Assembly (NCBI RefSeq): GCF_012689525.1
Contig: NZ_CP051515.1
Span: 2,170,001 to 2,234,000 of the forward strand
DNA: 64,000 nucleotides
Source of the DNA: Paraburkholderia aromaticivorans
GTDB taxonomy: Bacteria > Pseudomonadota > Gammaproteobacteria > Burkholderiales > Burkholderiaceae
Direction: 5' to 3'
Shown: one piece after another, positions 19,478-27,395 of the stretch
Layout of the letters: the number at the start of each line of letters is the position of its first letter
Position numbering within the stretch: position 1 is the first letter of the stretch
Position numbers and translations under genes: made by a program
The notes under the pieces: generated by a model
Told to the model about the DNA's origin: nothing
What the model saw: the letters and a program-made list of their open reading frames with translations, nothing else
Databases searched by the model: none

Positions 19478-20243
19478 CTGCTACTCCTTTTAGTTGAAGT
19501 CTGCCGTTGCCGGCAGGTGGATGAAGCGTGCCTTCTCGAACCATTCGCGCGGCACGCGACACGACGCCCGTTCAGGCACGGCATGCCTAGGACCACACGT
19601 TGATGACGGATTCGCGACGCGCCGGGCCGTTCGGCCGGTACGTCGGCTATGACTAATCGAAGCGAATAACGGGAAAAAATACTGGAATGGCTACACGGCG
19701 TGCACGCGTAAGTAGCATGCGCTCTTTCGAAAAACGCTGCCGTCTGGCTGCCTGCATGGTATGAGCAAACGGGCTTATTGGCTAGCCGCCGCGCGCATGG
19801 AAAGTCGGTTCGGACGGAGTGATTGTCGGTTGCTGACGAGCCGATCCCAATTGCCGAACATCGCCTTGCCGATCGACTCGCCTTGCAGCTGCCGTAGCTG
19901 CCGCAGGAAAACGCCGGACTCGGATCAGAAGCGTGCTCGAATCCGCCCATGCGACAATGCTGCAGCGCGGTCGATTGCCGCAGTTGCACAGCCAAAGCGT
20001 GGAAAACGTTCGCATCGCGCGCAGCAAGGCAATCAGAGAAACTTGATACCCATCAACGATTTGCCGTCCCAAAAAAGAAAATCGCCACAAAACGAGGTGG
20101 TTTTTTGACGCACGTCGCGTCGCAGCAAAAAAATCGACCATCCCCTACTCTTGCGCCATCTGCCCAGCGCAGTGCGCACCGACAACGGTCGACGCGCGTA
20201 GTCCGCTCCTGCGGACCCCACGCACTTCAAGCACGTCACGCTC
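19478..20243. other. 766-base intergenic region upstream of cydA
   Basis: Open frames here are short, Arg/Ser-rich and without recognisable domains, so I call no gene. It holds an FNR/ANR-type box at 20043-20056 and A-rich stretches at 20070-20140 that may carry the cyd promoter. Confidence 0.55.
20043..20056. promoter_or_regulatory. FNR/ANR-type binding site upstream of cydAB
   Basis: TTGATACCCATCAA is a perfect match to the TTGAT-N4-ATCAA consensus of FNR/ANR oxygen sensors. It lies 187 bases before cydA, a gene family regulated by FNR/ANR homologues in many proteobacteria. Confidence 0.75.
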
Positions 20244-21656
20244 ATGAACTCCGCTCTATCGGCATTCGATCTCGCCCGCATCCAGTTTGCGTTCACCGTC
20301 TCGTTCCACATCGTTTTTCCGGCGCTCAGCATCGGCCTCGCCAGCTTCATCGCCGTTCTCGAATGGCGCTGGCTGAAAACCCGCAAGGCGTACTACAAAG
20401 ACCTTTGCCTGTTCTGGTCGAAGATCTTCGCAGTGGCCTTCGGCATGGGCGTGGTTTCCGGCGTGGTGATGAGCTATCAGTTCGGCACCAACTGGTCGGG
20501 CTTCTCCAGTTTCGCCGGCCCCGTCACCGGTCCGCTGTTGATGTACGAAGTGATGACCGCGTTCTTCCTCGAAGCGGGCTTCCTCGGCATCATGCTGTTC
20601 GGCTGGCAGCGCGTCAGTCCGCGCGCACACTTCGGCGCCACGCTGATGGTGGCGATCGGCACGCTGATTTCGACCTTCTGGATTCTCGCCTCCAATAGCT
20701 GGATGCAAACGCCGCAAGGCTTCGAAGTCGTCAACGGCCGTGTCGTGCCGCTGGACTGGTTCAAGATCGTGTTCAATCCGTCGTTTCCGTACCGGCTCGC
20801 GCATATGGCGCTCGCGGCGTTCATCGTCGCGGCGCTGGTGGTGTCGGCGGTAGGCGCGTGGCATCTGCTGCGCGGACGGCGCGATCCGGCCGTCAAGAAG
20901 ATGTTCTCGATGGCGCTCTGGCTCCTGCTGATCCTCACGCCGATCCAGGCGTTCGTCGGCGATCAGCATGGTTTGAACACGCGCGAATATCAGCCCGCCA
21001 AGATTGCGGCGATCGAAGGTCTGTGGAACACCGAGAAAGGCGGCACCGCGCTGAACCTGTTCGGCATTCCCGACATGCAGGCGGAAACCACGCGCTACGC
21101 CGTGTCGATTCCGCACCTCGGCAGCCTGATCCTCACGCATAGCTGGGACGGCGAAATTCGCGGCCTCAAGGAATTCCCGCCGCAAGACCGGCCGAACTCG
21201 ACGGTGGTGTTCTGGAGCTTCCGCATCATGGCCGGCCTCGGCGTGCTGATGATCCTGATGTCGGTGGCCGCCTGGGTGCTGCGCCGCCGTGGACGCCTGT
21301 TCGAATCGAAGTGGTTCCAGCGCGTCGCCGTGGCGATGGGACCGACCGGCTTCATCACGCTGCTGGCCGGCTGGGTCACCACCGAAGCGGGCCGTCAGCC
21401 GTGGGTCGTGTACGGCGTGATGCGCACCTCGCAGGCCGTGTCGCCGCTCACCACGCAGCAGGTCGGCATCTCGCTGATGACCTTCGTGGTCGTGTACTTC
21501 CTCGTGTTCGGCACCGGCGTCTACTACATGCTCAAGCTGATGCGCGCGGGTCCCGCGCTGCCCGGACACACGCCGCATGAAGCGCCGGCGCGCTTGCCGA
21601 ATCAGACCGCGCGCCGTCCCCTCTCCGCCGCCGATCACATGATCGACGCCGCCTGA
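20244..21656 (+). CDS. cydA: Cytochrome bd-type quinol oxidase subunit I (CydA/CioA)
   Basis: 470 residues, nine predicted helices. Haem-ligand histidine 22 lies in TVSFHIVFPALSIG, a second His in YRLAHMALAAF, and GWVTTEAGRQPWVVYGVMRTS is the diagnostic C-terminal motif. The periplasmic Q-loop is short, as in the cyanide-insensitive CioA branch. The complex oxidises ubiquinol and reduces oxygen at low tension without pumping protons. ATG 20244 has only a weak ribosome site. First gene of cydA-cydB-DUF2474. Confidence 0.93.
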   Translation: MNSALSAFDLARIQFAFTVSFHIVFPALSIGLASFIAVLEWRWLKTRKAYYKDLCLFWSKIFAVAFGMGVVSGVVMSYQFGTNWSGFSSFAGPVTGPLLMYEVMTAFFLEAGFLGIMLFGWQRVSPRAHFGATLMVAIGTLISTFWILASNSWMQTPQGFEVVNGRVVPLDWFKIVFNPSFPYRLAHMALAAFIVAALVVSAVGAWHLLRGRRDPAVKKMFSMALWLLLILTPIQAFVGDQHGLNTREYQPAKIAAIEGLWNTEKGGTALNLFGIPDMQAETTRYAVSIPHLGSLILTHSWDGEIRGLKEFPPQDRPNSTVVFWSFRIMAGLGVLMILMSVAAWVLRRRGRLFESKWFQRVAVAMGPTGFITLLAGWVTTEAGRQPWVVYGVMRTSQAVSPLTTQQVGISLMTFVVVYFLVFGTGVYYMLKLMRAGPALPGHTPHEAPARLPNQTARRPLSAADHMIDAA

Positions 21657-21696
21657 ACCACCCTGCTTCACCCGCTACTTGCGATAGAGAAAGAAC

Positions 21697-22701
21697 ATGG
21701 ACGTAACCGTAGTATGGGCCGCGATCATCGCGCTGGGCCTTTTCATGTATGTGGTGCTGGACGGCTTCGATCTGGGCATCGGCATCGTCTTCCCGTTCTT
21801 CCCCGATGAGAAGGAACGCGACCTGATGATGAACACCGTCGCGCCGGTGTGGGACGGCAACGAAACCTGGCTGGTGCTCGGCGGCGCGGGTCTGTTCGCC
21901 GTGTTTCCCGCGGTCTACTCGACCGTGCTGTCCGCGCTGTATCTGCCGCTGATCTTCATGCTCGTCTGTCTGATCTTTCGCGGCGTGTCGTTCGAGATTC
22001 GCGCCAAGGCCAATCGTACGAAGCATTTGTGGGACCTCGCGTTCATCGGCGGCTCGGCGGGCGCGACGTTCTTTCAGGGCATTGCGCTGGGCGCGTTCCT
22101 GCAAGGCATTCCGGTGGTCGACGGCGCGTATGCCGGCGACGCTTTCGGCTGGCTCACACCGTTCAGCCTGCTCACGGGCCTTGGGCTCGTGGTGACCTAC
22201 GCGCTGCTCGGCTGCTGCTGGCTGGTGGCGAAGACCGAAGGCGATCTGCAACGCCGCCTGCATCGCGTGGTCTGGCCGTTGACGATCGTGCTGCTCGGCT
22301 TCGTCGCGATGGTCAGCCTGTGGACGCCGCTGCAGGATCCGAATATCGCGCAACGCTGGTTCCACGACGGCCTCTTCTATCGTCTGCTGCCGGTGCCGTT
22401 CCTCGTGGCGGTCGCTGCATTCCTCATGCATCGCGCGGTGCGTGAGCGGCATCACAACACGCCGTTCGCGCTCGCGCTGCTGCTGGTGCTGCTCGGCTAC
22501 GCGGGGTTGCTGGTGAGCTTGTGGCCGTATGCGATTCCGTCGAGCATGACGCTGTGGGAAGCGGCCGCGCCGCGCTCGAGCCAGATGTTCACGCTGGCCG
22601 GCGCAGCCGTGATTCTGCCGATCATCATCGGTTACACGACGATGGGTTATTGGGTATTTCGCGGCAAGGTGCGTCATGGCGACCAACATCACTATCACTA
22701 A
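21697..22701 (+). CDS. cydB: Cytochrome bd-type quinol oxidase subunit II (CydB/CioB)
   Basis: 334 residues, eight or nine helices. N-terminal VVLDGFDLGIGIVFPFFP and WDGNETWLVLGGAGLFA are signature CydB segments. Subunit II stabilises the haem subunit in the membrane. It starts 40 bases after cydA with GAGAAAG upstream, and its 3' end overlaps the next small gene by 26 bases. Confidence 0.93.
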   Translation: MDVTVVWAAIIALGLFMYVVLDGFDLGIGIVFPFFPDEKERDLMMNTVAPVWDGNETWLVLGGAGLFAVFPAVYSTVLSALYLPLIFMLVCLIFRGVSFEIRAKANRTKHLWDLAFIGGSAGATFFQGIALGAFLQGIPVVDGAYAGDAFGWLTPFSLLTGLGLVVTYALLGCCWLVAKTEGDLQRRLHRVVWPLTIVLLGFVAMVSLWTPLQDPNIAQRWFHDGLFYRLLPVPFLVAVAAFLMHRAVRERHHNTPFALALLLVLLGYAGLLVSLWPYAIPSSMTLWEAAAPRSSQMFTLAGAAVILPIIIGYTTMGYWVFRGKVRHGDQHHYH

Positions 22702-22876
22702 GCAGACGAACTCCGGCGCGACTCACGGCGCATTGACGGCAACCGCGGCGCCGGCGCGCAAACTGCCGGGCTGGCTCTGGTTCATCGCGCTGTGGTGCTT
22801 CGGCGTGGGCTCGGCGATGTCGCTCGGATTCGCATTCAAGATTCTGATGAATGCGACGTTATTTGCAGTCAAATAG
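22676..22876 (+). CDS. Small DUF2474-type membrane protein of the bd oxidase operon
   Basis: 66 residues. A flexible Thr/Ala-rich N-terminus is followed by one membrane helix (about 31-58), with PGWLWFIALWCFGVGSAMSL near its start. Single-helix DUF2474 proteins are encoded after cioAB-type genes and are thought to act like CydX in stabilising the oxidase. It overlaps the cydB end by 26 bases, supporting co-translation. Confidence 0.75.
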   Translation: MATNITITKQTNSGATHGALTATAAPARKLPGWLWFIALWCFGVGSAMSLGFAFKILMNATLFAVK

Positions 22877-23233
22877 AGACTGCTTCAGCGCGCTTCGATC
22901 CGGCGCGCATAACCTTCGGAATCCTGCATGGACGCCTTCAAAAAAGGGCGATTCGGCTCGTCTACCAAGCAAGCCGAAAACCTATGTGCGAGAGACCTGC
23001 CTTGGACATCATGCGGTGCATCGGACCCGACGGCGATTTAACAAATAAACTGGCATTTGGCGGCGTCCCGGCGGAAGTCCCCTTGGGGAAGTCGCCGGAA
23101 GATGCGCCGCGCCACCGATCAGGCATATGATCGCGGGGTGGGCGGCAATGATGCGATTCACGAGGCTAGAAGTAAAACGAGACCCTATAACGGCGGTAGC
23201 CCACATCGGGCAGGCCCGACTCGCGGAGACATC
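22877..23233. other. Intergenic region before the response regulator
   Basis: 357 bases between the bd operon and the response regulator. I saw no gene, strong hairpin or recognisable operator. It presumably holds the regulator promoter. Confidence 0.4.
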
Positions 23234-24007
23234 ATGAAGTTTCTTGTAGCCGACGACCATGAATTGATCCGGCAAGGCGTCAAAGGCATGCTACGCGGCC
23301 TCGATCCCGACGCCCAGTTCGACGAAGCCGACAACTGGGAGACGCTCGCCATGCTCGCGCGTCCCGACGCCGATCACGATCTTGCCATCGTCGATCTGCA
23401 TATGCCGGGGATGAGCGGCGCTTCATCGCTCGAAGTGCTGTTGAAGGCGAACCCCGCGCTGCCGCTCGTCGTTCTCTCCGCCGAAGAATCGCCCGACGAA
23501 ATGCGCGCGGTGCTGGCCGCCGGCGCGCTCGGCTTCGTACCGAAGCGCCAGCCCGCCAGCGTCATGCTCAAGGCGATCGAACTGGTGCTGTCAGGCGGCG
23601 CTTATGTGCCGATGGAAGCCCTCAGCCTGCTGGGCTCGCGCGATACACAGGCCGCGCCCGCGCGCGCCGAAGCGGTCGCCGATCCGGCGCTACAACATGC
23701 GGCTCCGGTCGGCGCGCACGCCACCAGCCAGAGCGGCGGCGCCACGCTGACGGAGCCCCTCACGCAAATCCCGGCACTGCAGCCGCACCAGCAGCATCTG
23801 CTGGAGAACCTGTCGCCGCGTCAGCAAGACATCATGCGGCTCGTGCATCGCGGTTGGACCAACAAGATGATCGCGCGCGACCTGGGTGTCGCGGAAGGCA
23901 CGGTGAAGGTGCATCTGTCGGTGATCTTCCGGGCGCTCGGCGTGCATAACCGGTCGACGGCGATCGCCGTCATCAACGGCTGGCTGGAAGCCGGGAAAAC
24001 CCTGTAG
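23234..24007 (+). CDS. NarL/FixJ-type response regulator
   Basis: 257 residues from ATG 23234. Receiver domain at about 1-120 with Asp7-Asp8, phosphoacceptor Asp54 in AIVDLHMPGMSG and Lys104 in GFVPKRQ. A long Ala-rich linker (about 140-190) leads to a LuxR-type helix-turn-helix (about 195-250; LSPRQQDIMRLVHRGWTNK, then GVAEGTVKVHLS). It binds DNA on phosphorylation, probably by the convergent hybrid kinase. Targets unknown; the sigma-like gene beyond the kinase is one candidate. Confidence 0.88.
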   Translation: MKFLVADDHELIRQGVKGMLRGLDPDAQFDEADNWETLAMLARPDADHDLAIVDLHMPGMSGASSLEVLLKANPALPLVVLSAEESPDEMRAVLAAGALGFVPKRQPASVMLKAIELVLSGGAYVPMEALSLLGSRDTQAAPARAEAVADPALQHAAPVGAHATSQSGGATLTEPLTQIPALQPHQQHLLENLSPRQQDIMRLVHRGWTNKMIARDLGVAEGTVKVHLSVIFRALGVHNRSTAIAVINGWLEAGKTL

Positions 24008-24023
24008 CACGAGATCGACGAAG

Positions 24024-24041
24024 GGCGGCGTGCGCGCCGCC
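24024..24041. terminator. Hairpin between convergent regulator and kinase genes
   Basis: GGCGGCG-TGCG-CGCCGCC followed by TGTTT, in the 57-base gap. Probably terminates the regulator gene. Confidence 0.55.
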
Positions 24042-24064
24042 TGTTTGCACTGTCCGCTCTACGT

Positions 24065-26035
24065 CTACTTCTGCGGTTCGCTCTGTGACTGGTTGGCCTG
24101 TGACTGAGCAGTCTGCGACTGGCTGCCTTGCGACTGACTCTGCGCTCTCAACCTCGTTTCACCTTGCGCCACATTCTCGGCGGCCCGCATCCCGCCACCC
24201 GCGAGCCGCCCGCCCACTTCATTTCCCGTTTGATCCACGCGTAATGCCAACGCGGCGGCCGCCCGCCCCTTGTCCAGTTCGGCCTGCTGCCACAGCATCT
24301 CGAGCGTGCGCCGCAAGCGCGCCGGCGTGACCGGTTTATGAAGCACCGGAATGCCCTGCAAGGCGAGTGCCGCCAGTTCGGCCGACGCCATGTCGCCCGT
24401 GATCAGCAGCGTCACCACGTTGTCGTGTCCCGCGCGCGCGAGCACGTTGCGCACGGCCGTGAGCGCCTGTGCGCCGGTACGGTGATTTGCCAACTGGTAG
24501 TCGCACAGCACGGCATCGGGCACGAAGCCGCCTTCGAGCGCCGCGAGCGCATCGATCTCGTCGCGCGCGCCGAGCACGCTGCAACCCCAGCGACCCAGCA
24601 GACTCGCGAGGCCTTCGAGAATCGATGGATCGTCGTCGATACACAGCACGCGCCGCCCTTGCGCCGACGGACCGCCGGCCACCGCTTCGTTCAGGCTCGC
24701 GACGATGCCGCCGGGGTCGCCCGCCTGCACCGGAAAGCGGAACACCGACCCGCGGCCCGGCGCCGAGCGCAGTTGCAACTCGCCGCCCAGCATGCTGACC
24801 AGCCGCTTCACCGTCGGCAAGCCGAGGCCGTGCCCCTGGCGCGCGTCGCGTTGCGGATTGGCGACCTGATAGAACTCCTCGAAGATACGCGCGTGCTCCT
24901 CGGCGGGAATACCGATGCCCGAGTCGCGCACTTCGATATAGCCGCCCGTCTGCCGCCCGGCGCGGCGCAAGCCCAGCCAGATCGCGCCGTCTTCGGTATA
25001 ACGCACCGCATTCGACAGCAGATTGCTCAGCACGCGTTCGAGCAGCACCGGATCGTCGTGCACGACCATCGCGGTCGGCGCGATGCGCAGCGCCAGCCCC
25101 TTGGCGGCCGCCTGCGGACGATACTGGCTGCCGACCCGCTCGAACAGTTCGGACAGCCGGAAATGCAGCCGGATCACCTGGGTCACGCCGCTTTCGAGCC
25201 GCGCCAGATCGAGCACCTGGTTGAACAACTGGTTCAGCGCCTCGACGTTGTAGACGATGTGTTCGGCGGTCTTCGCGTGCTGCACCGGCGTTGCCGCCGC
25301 GTCGTTCAGCGAAGCCGCGAGCAGGCCGATCGCATGCAACGGCTGGCGCAAGTCGTGACTGGCGGCCGCAAAAAAGCGCGTCTTGGCGAGGCTCGCTTCT
25401 TCGGCCACGCGTTTTTGCGCGGCCAGCGACTCCGCCAGATATTGCTGATCGACGCGCGCCTGCACGACCTGCTGGAACAGCTTGCGATAACTCAGCGCGT
25501 AGACGTTGATCGCGCAGAAGAAAAACGCGAGGACGATGGCGAGAATCGTGCGGTCGAACGTATGCACGCCGAAATGCATGACGATCGACGGAAACAGCAG
25601 AAACGGAATCGAGGTCGAGAAATTCAGCAGGTCGAAGCCATTCGCCATGAACACGCCGGCGGCCAGCGTGACGAGCATGACCGTGTGCAGCAGCGGCAAA
25701 TCGGTCTGCGGACTCTGGAACGCGAACCAAACGGCGATGCCCGGCCCGCTGTAAAGCAGCATGCCGCGCACCGCGTGAAGAATGATCCAGCCGCGCGGCG
25801 AGACGAGCTTCGGGTAACGGCGATTGCAGACCCAGAGCGCGAGGCCGGCGCAATTGGCCGCGGCATAGAAACCAAAGCACGCGACGAACAGCGGCGGCGA
25901 CGGTATTTTCGGCCAGTAAATCGCCACCAGCACCGCGATCGAAAACCAGTGCGAAAAGAAAGCGATCGGATCTTGCGCGTACAGCACGCGCACCAGGTCT
26001 TCGTCGATAGCACGCTGGATCGGGTCGGCCCGCAT
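24065..26035 (-). CDS. Membrane-bound hybrid sensor histidine kinase
   Basis: 656 residues from ATG 26035 (AGGAGA upstream). Residues 25-190 hold about six hydrophobic helices with no large periplasmic loop. Then come a coiled linker, a HisKA domain with His227 in ASHDLRQPLHAIG, and an ATPase domain (RVLSNLLSNAVRY, DSGIGIP, GHGLGLPTVKRL). A C-terminal receiver has Asp512 in VLCDYQL. The last ~30 residues are a Ser-Gln-rich tail. The signal is unknown; the sensor may respond to a membrane cue. Convergent with the response regulator, its likely partner. Confidence 0.88.
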   Translation of the reverse strand: MRADPIQRAIDEDLVRVLYAQDPIAFFSHWFSIAVLVAIYWPKIPSPPLFVACFGFYAAANCAGLALWVCNRRYPKLVSPRGWIILHAVRGMLLYSGPGIAVWFAFQSPQTDLPLLHTVMLVTLAAGVFMANGFDLLNFSTSIPFLLFPSIVMHFGVHTFDRTILAIVLAFFFCAINVYALSYRKLFQQVVQARVDQQYLAESLAAQKRVAEEASLAKTRFFAAASHDLRQPLHAIGLLAASLNDAAATPVQHAKTAEHIVYNVEALNQLFNQVLDLARLESGVTQVIRLHFRLSELFERVGSQYRPQAAAKGLALRIAPTAMVVHDDPVLLERVLSNLLSNAVRYTEDGAIWLGLRRAGRQTGGYIEVRDSGIGIPAEEHARIFEEFYQVANPQRDARQGHGLGLPTVKRLVSMLGGELQLRSAPGRGSVFRFPVQAGDPGGIVASLNEAVAGGPSAQGRRVLCIDDDPSILEGLASLLGRWGCSVLGARDEIDALAALEGGFVPDAVLCDYQLANHRTGAQALTAVRNVLARAGHDNVVTLLITGDMASAELAALALQGIPVLHKPVTPARLRRTLEMLWQQAELDKGRAAAALALRVDQTGNEVGGRLAGGGMRAAENVAQGETRLRAQSQSQGSQSQTAQSQANQSQSEPQK

Positions 26036-26400
26036 CACGCGGTCTCCTGGGACTCGGCAAATTCGGTTGTGTGGATCGGAGGCGCGCGACGCAAGCGGCG
26101 CGAACCGCATCGGACACTTCGGATACGGCGTGGCTCTGCGTCTGCGATGCAACTGCGTAGCCGCAGTGCGATGCAATATTCCAGTGCAGCCCGTTTCTCT
26201 TCAGACGAATAAGATGCACTTTGCCGGATGGTTTACCCGGCAGTTTACCCATCAGCTACCACTTAATCCATATAGGCGAAGCCGCCGCTGGAAACCATAC
26301 TGGCTTCACATTCCAGCGCGGCCTTAAAGCTTCAACATCCACACCCCGCCTGCAGTTCAGGCTCACCGCGCTCCTTGCCTTTCCCCTTATGGAGGTTTTC
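26036..26400. other. Divergent promoter region between kinase and sigma-like gene
   Basis: 365 bases without a convincing gene. It holds two direct repeats GTTTACCC (26231-26238 and 26243-26250, one 12-base period), which could be a regulator site. Confidence 0.4.
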
Positions 26401-27192
26401 ATGGGCGCAGTTCCGAGCCACGAGTTCGTCCGCAATCTCGACGATGCAATCCTGCCGGATTTGTGGCGCCGGCGTACCCGGTTGTCCGGCGACGAAATGG
26501 TGTCGATGGTCGAACTGGTCAAGCGGGCTTTGCGGACCTATCACCCGCTCGAACTGCAGGCGCTCGGCGAGGACAAGGAAGAACTGGTCGCCCAGTTCAT
26601 CTACGCCAAGGTGCTGCGCCTCGCGCCGGGCCACACCGAAACCAACGCCTGCGCCGACAGCGCGCCGTCCAACGGCTACGCATTGTGCGCGTATTTCCGC
26701 CGCTACCTGATCGACTGCCTGCGCAGCGCCGGCCATCAGCGCAACGTATCGATGGAAAACGACGGCATGGCGCAGGAAATCGATCTGCACGCGCAGGCGC
26801 TGGAAGATCCGGTGGAAAGCGTGCTGCTGCAATACGGCCTCGACGAGCAGCGCGTGCGGCTCTCGGCGCGCGCCTTTATCGAAAGCCTGGACGAACCGGA
26901 GCGGATCGTGCTGGCCGGCAGCCTCGGCTGGTGCTCGGAAGGTAAAGGCGGTCTGTCGGCAGTCGCAGCGCAGCATCGTGTGCCCTCGTATCACTATCGC
27001 GCCGTCAAGCTCGGCGTCACCATGAAGAAGACGGCTGGCGCCGAGGATTTTTCGAATACCAAGATCGGCCGCTGGCTCACGGACGTGCTCGGCATCGAGA
27101 TCGAGGTCGACAATCGCCCGGCGATTCTGCTCGCGCTGAACCTGCTCGCCGCCGAATCGAGCGACAGCGAAATGAATGAAGCGGCCGCCTAA
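26401..27192 (+). CDS. Sigma-70-like regulatory protein, unnamed
   Basis: 263 residues from ATG 26401, with GGAGG 5 bases upstream. I do not recognise a named family. The layout resembles an ECF-like sigma factor. Residues 94-112 (YALCAYFRRYLIDCLRSAG) look like region 2. Residues 158-206 (ESLDEPERIVLAGSL, then GLSAVAAQHRVPSYHYRAVKLG) look like region 4 with a helix-turn-helix. There is extra sequence between and after them (DVLGIEIEVDNRPAILLALNLL). No signal peptide. It lies 203 bases upstream of the GMC/hydrolase fusion gene and may control it. Role inferred from pattern only. Confidence 0.45.
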   Translation: MGAVPSHEFVRNLDDAILPDLWRRRTRLSGDEMVSMVELVKRALRTYHPLELQALGEDKEELVAQFIYAKVLRLAPGHTETNACADSAPSNGYALCAYFRRYLIDCLRSAGHQRNVSMENDGMAQEIDLHAQALEDPVESVLLQYGLDEQRVRLSARAFIESLDEPERIVLAGSLGWCSEGKGGLSAVAAQHRVPSYHYRAVKLGVTMKKTAGAEDFSNTKIGRWLTDVLGIEIEVDNRPAILLALNLLAAESSDSEMNEAAA

Positions 27193-27395
27193 TTGACGCG
27201 GCCGGGCGCCCGCCGGCCCGTGTCACCTTCTCACGACGCCCCGGACGCGGCACAGCAGGCCCGCGCGCCACATACGATGCGCCTTTTTTTGTGAGCGCGC
27301 ACCGCCTAGGATAAAAAAGCTGTCGCCGCACGCCGTCTTGCTTCCGAAGTCCCGGTTGTCTTTCCCCGCATTCCATTCCAGACGAGGTGGTCGTG

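Noticed and set aside
19474..20141. Several open frames between the hydrolase and cydA
   Set aside because: Short, Ser/Arg/Cys-rich, overlapping each other on both strands, no ribosome sites or domains.
24065..24160. Short GACTG-rich repeats as a CRISPR-like array
   Set aside because: Units are degenerate, a few bases long and in frame inside the kinase gene; no spacers and no cas genes.
24338..26212. Plus-strand open frame of 624 codons
   Set aside because: Antisense to the hybrid kinase, whose catalytic motifs are all in place. High-GC shadow frame.
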